Of a DNA stretch of 36,380 nt, positions 8,964-17,850 are shown one piece after another. Under the pieces are notes generated by a model that saw only the letters and a program-made list of their open reading frames with translations, did not search any database and was not told where the DNA came from. Numbering within the stretch: position 1 is the stretch's first letter; each line of letters begins with the position of its first letter. The translations under genes were made by a program, and so were the position numbers. The stretch lies in contig JWZX01002588.1 in assembly GCA_001275005.1 (NCBI GenBank), forward strand, positions 1 through 36,380, read 5' to 3'. This DNA is from Chrysochromulina tobinii (taxonomy: Eukaryota; Haptophyta; Prymnesiales; Chrysochromulinaceae).

Positions 8964-9244
8964 GGGGACACACGGGCACACGGATCCCAACCCACCAACG
9001 CACCCGCACCGCACGACCGCGCGACGACCGAATCCGCGGCCGCGGCTCAACAAACGTTCGAAACAAACGTACAAACCCAGCCGCAGCCCCGGAGCCGACC
9101 GCGGCACCGCGCCCCGCGGCCGAGTTAGAAGAGGCCGCCCCCTGCGAACCCGACCCTGCCGCCTTCCGCTCTCAGAGCGCCCCCCCGCGCCTGCTCAAAG
9201 GCGGTCGGCGAAATGAAGATTCAGAATGAATGTACCGGGTACTG

Positions 9245-9279
9245 TACCGGTAACGCATCAGTCTATACCGGTAACGCAT
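9245..9279. repeat. 14-bp direct repeat TACCGGTAACGCAT
   Basis: Exact copies at 9245-9258 and 9266-9279, spaced 21 bp (two helical turns), 29 bp before the downstream ATG. A related TACCGGGTACTG precedes the first copy. Confidence 0.8.
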
Positions 9280-9308
9280 GAAGTCCAGCATGGTTCAGCG
9301 GCCCCCGC

Positions 9309-10256
9309 ATGGTTTGTGCTCTGCCAGACACTGACTTGCTCCACCCGGAGTCCTGTCCCTGCAAGGAGCGTGTGGGTACGCTGGCCAAGCATGGGCTGCG
9401 TCGGCTCTGCCAGCCTTCGGTGCTATGCACGTTGTCGGTAAACGCGAGCATTGCGAAGGCGACCTTGCGGAGCCCACCGGCGGCGTTTGTGACTGTTCTG
9501 CATGCGGATGATCGCCATGTACGACCCAGGGGGCTCAGTGGCGCGCCCACGACTCAGTGGCGTGTTCAGGCAAGGCGGGTGGTCGAATTGGCCGCCAATC
9601 TACGGGCGGTCAATGCTTCACTGCCTTTGCACTGTTTGCTCACCGGCAGAAACTTGAGCGCTGTCAACATGACAGCTATGCGGATGCAGCACAATATGCA
9701 GCTGCACACGAGCTGGAAAGAGCCGACCGTGCCCACGTGGGCAAGCAAAATGCATCAAGCAACCTTCGCCAAGCTCTCCGTCATGAACGCAAGCTTGCAG
9801 CTCGGTCGGCGGCTCATCTACCTAGACACGGACATGCTCCTGCTGCGCAACATAGACCACCTGGCCAAGTCTCTCCCACCGGATGCACTAGCCTTCACAT
9901 TCCGAGCCGACCACGAGCTTGTGAACTCGGGCACCATGAGCTTTCACGTGAGCTCACAATCCCGCCTCGATGCGGCCTGGAGACTCATCGCCCGGGCGAT
10001 TGCGCGTCGCCCTTGGCAAGCATGCTCGGGTGACGGCGGCGACCAGCAAGTCTGGATCTACTTCCTAGCCCGCACGACGGAGCCGCTGATCGAGCTCCCA
10101 GCGTCATACAACCTTTACCCACCGCAGCTGGAGCAGCTTAATGACTCGCGGTGGTGTGAGAGGGCTCACGCCATCCACAAATCGAACAAGCTTGCGCGGG
10201 GTTCTTGCTTGGACTTTGTTCAGCGCTGGGAACGCAAGGCGCGGCGCGTCATATAG
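9309..10256 (+). CDS. GT8/glycogenin-like glycosyltransferase
   Basis: 315 residues from an ATG at 9309. Residues about 60-290 look like a GT-A fold nucleotide-sugar transferase: FVTVLHADD opening, a HQATFAKLSVMNA helix, then the metal-binding D-x-D motif in RRLIYLDTDMLLLRNIDHL (about residues 170-188), followed by DHELVNSGTMSFHVSS, typical of the glycogenin/GT8 branch, and GDGGDQQVWIYF near the end. Such enzymes transfer a sugar from UDP-sugar to glycan or protein acceptors in the Golgi or cytosol. No signal anchor is seen at the N-terminus, and the first about 55 residues are not conserved-looking, so a missing upstream exon is possible. The gene is convergent with methionine synthase. Donor and acceptor cannot be inferred. 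Confidence 0.75.
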   Translation: MVCALPDTDLLHPESCPCKERVGTLAKHGLRRLCQPSVLCTLSVNASIAKATLRSPPAAFVTVLHADDRHVRPRGLSGAPTTQWRVQARRVVELAANLRAVNASLPLHCLLTGRNLSAVNMTAMRMQHNMQLHTSWKEPTVPTWASKMHQATFAKLSVMNASLQLGRRLIYLDTDMLLLRNIDHLAKSLPPDALAFTFRADHELVNSGTMSFHVSSQSRLDAAWRLIARAIARRPWQACSGDGGDQQVWIYFLARTTEPLIELPASYNLYPPQLEQLNDSRWCERAHAIHKSNKLARGSCLDFVQRWERKARRVI

Positions 10257-10774
10257 CGTCATACGATAGGCGCGGCAGAGCAAGTGCAGTAAGTATGTAT
10301 AAGAAATGATAGCCGTTGTAGGAAGTTAATTAGAAGTTAACTTGAACGTGGTATACATGCACAAGTCCACTCCGGTCTCCGCTTGTCTCCGCACCATGCT
10401 GTGCCGTGCGCCAGTCGGACAATACACATTCCGCCACCAGACCACGCACGCGTCACAGACAGCTGCGAGACACCTTCATACCCCAGAGATGGCGCAAACT
10501 TGGATCGGCGCTAGATCGGCGCGGGTCTCACCTTCAAGTCCCGACCCCACGCCCGTGCCGCCGCCGCCGCCGCCGCCGCTTACCTTGCCTCTCCACTGCG
10601 CGACCATTGAACGCGGGCCCAAGACGCTGTGCGGCACGCTGTCGAGCCTCATACCCTAGCTGCTCCTCGCTGGCCTGTCTCGCGTTCGCACAAAGTGCCC
10701 CGCGTTCGCAGGAGCGCACAGCGTCCCTCGGACTGACACGCCTGCCCTGCTTGTCATAGGCGATTGCCGCGAGC
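10257..10774. other. Intergenic region between convergent genes
   Basis: 518 bp between the glycosyltransferase stop and the methionine synthase stop. It includes a CCG run (10558-10580). No gene, RNA or strong repeat is seen. Confidence 0.6.
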
Positions 10775-12188
10775 TCACTTGGCGTCGGAGTCATAGCCGA
10801 GGTACGGTCCCATCCACTTTTCGGTCACCTCGAGCGACTGTCCCTTGCGGGCCGCGTAGTCGACCATCTGGTCCTTGCAGACCTTGCCCACCTGGAAGTA
10901 GGAGGCGCACTCGTTGGCGAAGACAAGCGCCGAGACCGAGGCCGCTGGGAGCATGGCGAGCGAGTCCGTCAGTTGGATGTCGCAGTTCTTATCCGCCTGG
11001 ATGAGCTCCCACATGAACTTCTTCTCCGTGTGGTCGGGCTGCGTCGGGTAGCCTGGGGCAGGCCGAATGCCCTGGTACTTCATCTTGAGCATGTCGTCCG
11101 CGGACAGCTTCTCGTCGGGAGCATAGCCCCAGAGCTCCTTGCGAATCTTGTGGTGCAGCAGCTCGGCGAAAGCCTCCGCGAGCCGATCGGCGACCGCCTC
11201 CATCATGATGCCCTTGTAGTCGTCGTTCTGCTCGCGCAGCTTGGCGCACACCTCCTCGCACCCGAAGCCGGCGGAGACGGCGAAGGCGCCAATGTAGTCG
11301 GTCTTGCCGCTCGTCTTCGGGGCGACGAAGTCGGACATGGCGTAGTAGGTCGCCTCTTCGCGCTCCTCCTGCTGGCGGAGCGTGTGGAAGGTGCCCAACT
11401 TGACGCCCGATCCGTCGGGCTTGTACACCTCGATGTCGTCGCCCACGCTATTCGCCGGCCAGATGCCCACGACGCCGTTCGCTTGGAGCGTCTTGTTCGC
11501 GATGATCTCGTCGATGAGCTTGAGCGCGTCGTTGTGCAGCTTCTTCGCCTCCTCGCCGACGGTCTCGTCGTTGAAGATCTTGGGGTAGCCGCGGTTGGGG
11601 TACTTGCCGCGCAGCTGCCACACCTGGAAGAAGGGGTTCCAGTCGATGTACGGCAGCATCTCCTTGAGGTCGTAGTCCTTGAAGACCTTGACGCCAAGGA
11701 GCTTAGGGGTCGGGATCGCGGTCGCCTTCCAATCGACGACGAGCATCTTGGCGCGCGCCTTTTCGAGCGAGAGGAACTTGCGCGAGGCGAGGGAACGGTA
11801 GTGGTCCTCGCGCATCTCCTCGTACTGCTCGCGCACGTCCTCCATGAACTCGGCGCGCTTCTTGTCGTTCAGGAGCGACTCGCACACAGAGACGGCGCGC
11901 GACGCGTCCAGCACGTGCATCGCGAAGCCCGATGGGTAGTTCGGTGACACCTTGACGGCCGTGTGCATCTTGGATGTGGTGGCGCCGCCGATGAGCAGGG
12001 GGATGCGAAGGCCCGTCCGCTCCATCTCCTTGGCCACAGTGACCATCTCGTCGAGCGAGGGAGTGATCAGGCCGGAGCAGCCGAGGATGTCCGCCTTATG
12101 GTCCACGCAGGCCTGCAGGATGTCGCGCGAGTTGCACATGACTCCGATGTCGACGATGGTGTAGTTGTTGCAGCCCAGCACGACGCCG

Positions 12189-12220
<32 letters not shown>

Positions 12221-15065
12221 CTTGACGGTGGCCATCACGACAACGCCCTTGCCCTTCTCCTCGATCTCGGCCAGGCCCGCCGCCTTGCGCTCGGCCGCGG
12301 CCTTGGCCTTCTCAGCCTCCATGAACGGCAGCAGGTACGCCACAGCCTTCTTCATGACGCGCGCCGACTTGATCACCTGCGGCAGGAACATCTTGCCCGC
12401 GCCGAAGAGATCGCCGACCACGTTCATGCCCTCCATGAGCGGACCCTCGATGACCTCCAGGTTGGTCGGGAACAGGTGACGCGCCTCCTCGGTGTCCTCC
12501 TCGATGAACTCGGCAATGCCCTTGACGAGGGCGTGCGTGAGGCGCGCGTTGACTGGCTTGCTGCGCCACTCAAGCGCGTCTTTCTTGGGGCCGGAGGACC
12601 CCTTGTTGTCCTTGTTCTCCTTTTGCTCCTCGGCGAACTTGAGCAGCCTCTCGACGTGCTCGCCGTCGGCCGATTGGTTGAGGACGACCTCCTCAATGTA
12701 GTCGCGCATCGGCTGCGGAATGTCCTCGTAGATGGGCATCGCGCCCGCGTTGACGATACCCATCGTCATCCCGTTCTTGATTGCGTGGTACAGGAAGACG
12801 GCGTGGATCGCCTCGCGCAGATCGAGGAGCCCACGGAAGCCGAACGAGAGGTTGGAGACGCCACCCGAGACCTTGGCACCGGGCAGGTTCTCAGTGATCC
12901 ACTTGGTGGCAAGGATGAAGTCCTTGCCGTAGTTGTTGTGCTCAGCGAGGCCGGTAGCGATCGTGAGGATGTTCGGGTCGAAGATGATGTCCCAGGGCGG
13001 GAAGTCGACCTTGGGCGACACGAGGATGTCGTACGCGCGCTTGCACATGGAGATCTTCTCCTCGTAACCCGCCGCCTGGCCCTTCTCATCAAAGGCCATG
13101 ACTACCACCGCCGCGCCGTAGCGTTTGACAATCTTGGCCTTGCGGATGAACTCCTCCTCGCCCTCCTTGAGCGAGATCGAGTTGACGATGCACTTGCCCT
13201 GGCAGCACTTGAGGCCCGCCTCCACAATGTGGAACTTGGACGAGTCGATGCAGAGGGGCAGCTTTGAGATGTCGGGCTCAGGGATGAGCATGTTGAGGAA
13301 CTTTTTCATCGCGAACTCGCCGTCGAGCAGCCCCTCGTCCATGTTGACGTCGATGACCTGCGCGCCCGACTCGGCCTGCTGGCGCGCGATCTCGAGCGCC
13401 TTGTCGTACTCGCCGTTCAGGATCAGCTTCTTGTACTTGGCTGAGCCCGCAATGTTGCACCGCTCGCCAATGTTCATGAACCCGAGGGACTTGTTCACAG
13501 TCAGAGGTTCGAGGCCCGAGATGCGCATCTCGGTGAAGGGCGGCGGGCGCTCGCGCGGACGGAACGGCGTGCCGTTCGCGATCGCGTCCATCACCATCTT
13601 GTTCACCGCCGCGATGTGCTCGGGCGTCGTGCCGCAGCACCCGCCAAGCGCGTTGACGAGACCCGTGTCAAGGAAGAGCTTGACCGACTTGGCGAACGAC
13701 TCGGGCGTCTCGTCGTAGCCGCCCATGGCGTTCGGCAGGCCGGCGTTCGGGTACGAGTGCACGAAGCACTCGGCCACGTTCGAGAGCGCCTGCATGAATG
13801 GGAGCATCTGGTCGGCTCCGAGCGCGCAGTTCAGGCCGATGCAGATGGGCTTCGCGTGCTGGACAGAGACGTAGAAAGCTTCCGTCGTCTGTCCGGAGAG
13901 GGTGCGGCCAGACATATCGACGATGGTGCCCGAGATCATCACCTGATGAGGGAGGCAATCAGACAGATGAGGGAGGCAATCAGACAGATGAGGGAGGCAA
14001 TCAGACAGATGAGGGAGGCAATCAGCCAGATGAGGGAGGCAATCAGCCAGATGACGCCCGAGATCATCACCGGCAGGCGCGGGCAGCCAGACTCCTCGTA
14101 GTACTCGTCGATCGCGTACAGCGCTGCCTTGGCGTTCAGCGTGTCGAAGATGGTCTCGACGAGCAGGATGTGCGCGCCGCCGTCGATCAGGCCCGCGACC
14201 TGCGTCTTATACGCGGCGACCACCTCGTCCCAGGTGCAGTTGCGGAAGCCAGGGTCCTCGACGGAGGGCGAGATGGAGAGCGTGCGGTTCGTCGGGCCGA
14301 TCGCGCCCGCCACCAGCCGCGGGCGGTGGGGCTCCTTGGCGGTGATCTCTTTGGCCGCGTCCACGGCGAGCTCGCATGCCTTCTTGTTCATGTCGTACAC
14401 GACGTGCTCCATCGCGTAGTCCGCCTGCGCGATGACGGTGCCCGAGAACGTGTTGGTCTCGCAAATGTCCGCGCCGGCCTCGTAGTACCGACGGTGGATC
14501 TCGCGGATCGTGTCCGGTTGCGTGAAGACGAGAAGATCGTTGTTGCCCTTGAGCTCCTGCGTCGGCGGGCAATCCTTGAACATCTCCATGCGGAAGTCCT
14601 CCTCGGTGAACTTGTACTGCTGGATCGTGGTGCCCATCGCGCCATCGATGATCATGATGCGCTCCTTCATGCACTTCGTGAGGTAGTCGTGGATCTTTTT
14701 CGCGTCCTGCTTGCCCGCCAGGCCCCACGGCAGGTCGGGCCAGTTGCCCTCGACCTTCTGGGCCACCTTCTTCGGCGCAGCCTTGGGGGCTCCACCGGCT
14801 ACGCCACGGGCCTCGGCCGTGGCCTTGCAGAGCGCCAGCTTCTTCGTCAGTGACTCGATCACCTGGGTTAGCTCCTCCTCGGACAAGGCGTCGTAGTCCA
14901 CGTTGGCTTGCTGGCGCTCGATTTCCTGAGGCGACAGAAGGCGGTGAGCTCGCCGCCGGTGAGCAGCGCAGCAAGGGAGAGGAGCAGCGTTGATAGAGAG
15001 ATCGCACGTTCGATGCACGGAGTCCACACCTTTTGGACGGCCGCGGCGATAGCGGTCTTGTCCAT
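10775..15065 (-). CDS. metH: Cobalamin-dependent methionine synthase, 3 exons
   Basis: Exons 15065-15030, 14925-14071 and 13942-10775 give 1352 residues (E. coli MetH is about 1227). The enzyme moves a methyl group from methyl-tetrahydrofolate through cobalamin to homocysteine. Domains in order: an extension of about 95 residues; the homocysteine-binding barrel starting [13 protein letters not shown], with zinc ligands in IGLNCALG (Cys about 336) and GGCCGTT (about 400); the pterin-binding barrel ([14 protein letters not shown]); the cobalamin cap and binding domain with DVHDIG, whose His (codon at 12209-12211) is the lower cobalt ligand; and the AdoMet-binding reactivation domain with [12 protein letters not shown]. 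All key residues are present, so it should be active. The junction [12 protein letters not shown] to EIERQQAN removes a 104-nt intron; the second junction removes a 128-nt repeat intron. No targeting leader, so probably cytosolic. Confidence 0.95.
13943..14070 (-). other. Repeat-filled intron in methionine synthase
   Basis: 128 nt, GT-AG on the minus strand, phase 0. It opens with GTGATGATCTCGGGC, an exact 15-bp copy of the first 15 bases of the next exon (13942-13928). The middle is about five copies of a 21-bp unit containing CTGATTGCCTCCCTCATC, and it ends CTCATCAG. Without removal the N- and C-terminal halves lie in different frames, so splicing is required. Confidence 0.9.
14926..15029 (-). 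other. First intron of methionine synthase
   Basis: 104 nt, phase 0, donor AAAAG|GTGTGG and a pyrimidine-rich acceptor CTTCTGTCGCCTCAG. It has no tandem repeat and contrasts with the second intron of the same gene. The exon upstream encodes only 12 residues. Confidence 0.75.
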
Positions 15066-15206
15066 GGCGAAATGGGAAGGAGGTCGGTCGCCGATCTTCA
15101 GATCCTCCGAGCCGGGTCCGGAGAAGTGTGAACTACATTGATCCCCAAAAGTGTGAATCTCCCCCCCAAACTCTTTCTGTTGACATCCTATAGGGCCTAC
15201 GCCATC

Positions 15207-16373
15207 CTATACGAATTCGGGATCCGGCGCTCCCTGGCCTGCTCCCTGCTGGCCTCCTAGCTTCTTCTTCTGCACCCTGTCCTTGTCCTCAAGCTCCATT
15301 TTGCGGCACATGTCCTCGAAAGAGCCACCGAAGATCTCCTCCTGCTCCGCCTCAAACTCTTCGACGTCATAAAATTCGCCCGAGCTGTCGACTCTGAACT
15401 TGTTCTTCACGATGGCCTGCGTATGCTGGTATGCCGGCAGCGAGACGAGCCATGCGAGCTCCTTGTCGAAGATGTGCTTCTCCTGGTTCCACTGCTCGAT
15501 GATCGCTTGTTGCTTCCGTACGGCGTGCTCGCAGTCCGCCGTGTGCCGGCTCCCTTGCGCCGCTTGCTTCGCCTTGAGACGCATGGTTCGCCGCTCGATC
15601 TCGGGCTGCTGCTCGTTGAGCCGTCGTGTGAGCGACGAGAGGAACTTCTTGTAGTCCGCAATGTGACGGGCCGCGAGCTGTCCGCTCTGGTGTATAGTGA
15701 GGAGAGCTTTTCGGTTCGCGAGCACCTGGGCCAGCACGGGCTGCTTCGGGTCGTAGTCGGCGATCTTGAGTGGCTCTGCCCTGACCGTCGTCACCAAGGG
15801 CGAGGCCATGCTTGGTGGAGGGGTGGGGGGCGCCAGCATCCGCTCCTCCTTTTTCTTGAGGGTGAGTTTGTCCAGCCTGGGGATCGCTTGCTCGGCATCC
15901 TTCACGCTCGGGTCGAGAATGAGCACGCGACGCATGTCGTCGCACGCCCGTGAAAACTCGCCGAGTGCCTCCCTGGCCAGGCCTCGGCGGAACAGCGCCT
16001 TGGCATAGTCGGGCCGCAGCTCGAGTGCAAGCGTCGCATCAAACTCAGCGGCTACGAAGGCGTGCAGAGCCAAATGGCACGCTGCCCGATTCGAATAGCA
16101 CGCTGCAATCTCGGATGCAGGGAGTAGCAGCGTCCTATCGGCGAGTAGGTCACGGCCTTCTGCATGGGGCTTCATGTGCTCACCAAGCCAATCACCCTTC
16201 ATAGTTGCGCCAGCCGTCTCCAACGCGAGCGTGTAGCACTTCTCCGCAGCTTGGTACTCGCCCTTGGCGTAGAAATCATTCCCTTGCCCCTTTGCCAGAA
16301 GTGCAAATTGTCGGGACGCTTCAACGCTCTCGAAGCGCCCTGCGAGCATCTCAAGAGCCCTCGCCGATTCCAT
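15207..16373 (-). CDS. TPR co-chaperone-like protein
   Basis: 388 residues, starting at the ATG at 16373. Residues about 18-165 hold a three-repeat TPR unit of the Hsp70/Hsp90-binding type: KGQGNDFYAKGEYQAAEKCY, then IAACYSNRAACHLALHAFVA and YAKALFRRGLAREALGEFSR, matching the N-x-x-N-x-K/R-x-x-R carboxylate-clamp spacing. The C-terminal half (about 200-388) is charged, partly coiled coil (RRLNEQQPEIERRTMRLKAK), and ends in an acidic then Lys/Gln-rich tail. It has no J-domain or peptidyl-prolyl isomerase domain, so it is an adaptor rather than an enzyme. The reading frame stays open about 300 bp upstream of the chosen ATG, but that stretch has proline-rich, non-homologous composition and contains an inverted repeat, so I treat it as 5' UTR. 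It lies 141 bp downstream of the methionine synthase start on the same strand. Confidence 0.8.
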   Translation of the reverse strand: MESARALEMLAGRFESVEASRQFALLAKGQGNDFYAKGEYQAAEKCYTLALETAGATMKGDWLGEHMKPHAEGRDLLADRTLLLPASEIAACYSNRAACHLALHAFVAAEFDATLALELRPDYAKALFRRGLAREALGEFSRACDDMRRVLILDPSVKDAEQAIPRLDKLTLKKKEERMLAPPTPPPSMASPLVTTVRAEPLKIADYDPKQPVLAQVLANRKALLTIHQSGQLAARHIADYKKFLSSLTRRLNEQQPEIERRTMRLKAKQAAQGSRHTADCEHAVRKQQAIIEQWNQEKHIFDKELAWLVSLPAYQHTQAIVKNKFRVDSSGEFYDVEEFEAEQEEIFGGSFEDMCRKMELEDKDRVQKKKLGGQQGAGQGAPDPEFV

Positions 16374-16433
16374 GTGAAGAGTCTGAAGAGCTACAAGTAG
16401 GCGTGGCGAGGAGGAGAGCGCTACAGTAGTTTC

Positions 16434-16507
16434 AGGCACCACCGGACTACCGGTAAAAAGACACCGGGGGGAGCCGGGACACACAGTCCGGTAGTCCGGT
16501 GGTGCCT
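16434..16507. repeat. 20-bp perfect inverted repeat with 34-bp loop
   Basis: Arm AGGCACCACCGGACTACCGG at 16434-16453 pairs perfectly with 16488-16507. It lies 61 bp upstream of the TPR gene ATG, in its presumed 5' UTR or promoter. It could be an RNA hairpin, a cruciform, or a tiny foldback element; no target-site duplication is evident. Confidence 0.85.
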
Positions 16508-17643
16508 CATACGCTAGGTAGGGGGGCGTGTGTGTGGGGACTGTGCTTGACTTGTGGGGAACATCCGGGGAGCCTCGCTTTGCATGCTTTGTGAAAAAAG
16601 AGGGGGGAAGGGGGGGAAGGGTCATTTGCAGGAAGATGCGGGATTTAAAGCACGGCTTTTCGAGGAGCATGTTGAAGTGATTTAGAGATGATTATACATG
16701 TAGTCCCGAGGTACATGTATGCCATGAGAGCCGAACATTGCACTCACTCACGTATGATCTGCAATCAAGCACAGTGTTTAAGCACAGTGTTAATTGCAAA
16801 CACACATACCCCTGCTACCCCTGCTTGGACGTGTGGACCGACGCTCACACAGCCTGCCAAACACACATTACCCTCAGGGCCCATTACCCTATCGGTGGCG
16901 TGCAAGACGGCCTCGCTTGGACGCAGCAGCTCATAAGAGAAACAACAGACGCACACCAGGATCGAGGATGACCGTATTATGACCGTATGGCTGTAGAGCA
17001 GCCCCAATGCATCTAAATGCATCTTGAGCACAGTCCATTCCTTTCCCCACATCTGCCCCCCCCACACACTCGTGCATATCAACCCCCCCATGCTTGACAT
17101 GTTCCAGCATGCTTGGCAGTTGGCACTGGTGCATATTGGCGACCAGGGCCTTACCAATGCGCTTCTGGCCGAAGCCGTACCGTATTTGAGGATGCGAGGG
17201 CGGATCGGTGAGCAGTCTTGGCCTCCTCCACACACGCCGACAAAGGAGGCCCTTGTTCCCGAGGAGCGAAACCACGAAACACAAGGCTTTTCACAGCACA
17301 GGGTAAATTCGACACCTGTTTGACAGTGTTGAGCAAACATCTCGTCTTCCCACAGCCCGACAGAAGCAAAAGTGCTCCACATGCTTGGTATTTTGAGTGT
17401 CATGCTTCGGCGACAAGATTCCTCTTCACCGTTTCACGGTGTTCAGTTGTTCACCGCGAGCCCTTCCGCGGGGTGTCGACTGATTGCGTGGACTCTCTGC
17501 CAGGGTACAGTTAGGGTACGTGTATGTTACCAACGCCGCTGCTAACAGTGGCCCCATCGGTACTATTGGGTTACGTTAGGGGGGAGGGTCTCTCCTTCCC
17601 CCGCCCGCCGCCGATTAACGGCCTGTGTAATAGCAGGCTGTGT
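16508..17643. other. Long intergenic region
   Basis: More than 1 kb between the divergent TPR and CSPP1-like genes, with clearly lower GC than surrounding coding DNA. A 212-codon open frame on the minus strand (17403-16765) is Cys-rich and has no recognisable domain; I do not call it. Palindromic TGATCAAGGGCAACGATCA lies further on at 17832-17850, immediately before the CSPP1-like ATG. Confidence 0.5.
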
Positions 17644-17735
17644 CGGCCACGCCTCCGTCCATTGCGATTGCGGCCCCCGTGCTTGGGGGTCCGGAGAGCG
17701 CGCGCGTTGTGTGTTTCACAGCAGCAGCACCGCGA
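17644..17735. repeat. Dispersed repeat, copy 1
   Basis: About 90 bp closely matching 30468-30560. Shared blocks include CTCCGTCCATTGCGA, TGCGGCCCCCGTGCTTGGG and GTTTCACAGC. It lies about 115-205 bp upstream of the CSPP1-like ATG, on the coding strand, the same placement as copy 2. Confidence 0.8.
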
Positions 17736-17850
17736 GTCTTGGTTTCGTCACACGCGTGTGCCAAAACGCGCGGGTTTTGCGCGCCGCCGGAGCGACCACA
17801 ACGCCAAAGCGGTCGGCATAGTTGCCGGCATTGATCAAGGGCAACGATCA

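Larger units (their letters stand above)
8829..9308. promoter_or_regulatory. Divergent intergenic region with short direct repeats
   Basis: 480 bp between divergent starts. It contains a 27-bp direct repeat (8895-8921 and 8937-8963) centred on GTTAAC and a 14-bp repeat TACCGGTAACGCAT (9245-9258 and 9266-9279) 29 bp upstream of the glycosyltransferase ATG. Both are candidates for regulatory sites, by position only. Confidence 0.45.

Noticed and set aside
11963-13267. 434-codon plus-strand open frame over methionine synthase
   Set aside because: Antisense shadow produced by high GC third positions; the minus strand is unambiguous MetH.
13943-14050. Peptide repeats encoded by the 21-bp array as part of a protein
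   Set aside because: Reading through it truncates methionine synthase; splicing restores the complete enzyme, so the repeat peptides are artefacts of unspliced translation.
16765-17403. 212-codon minus-strand open frame in the long intergenic region
   Set aside because: It has an ATG but no recognisable domain, odd Cys-rich composition and no supporting context. Could be a real small gene; evidence is too weak to call.
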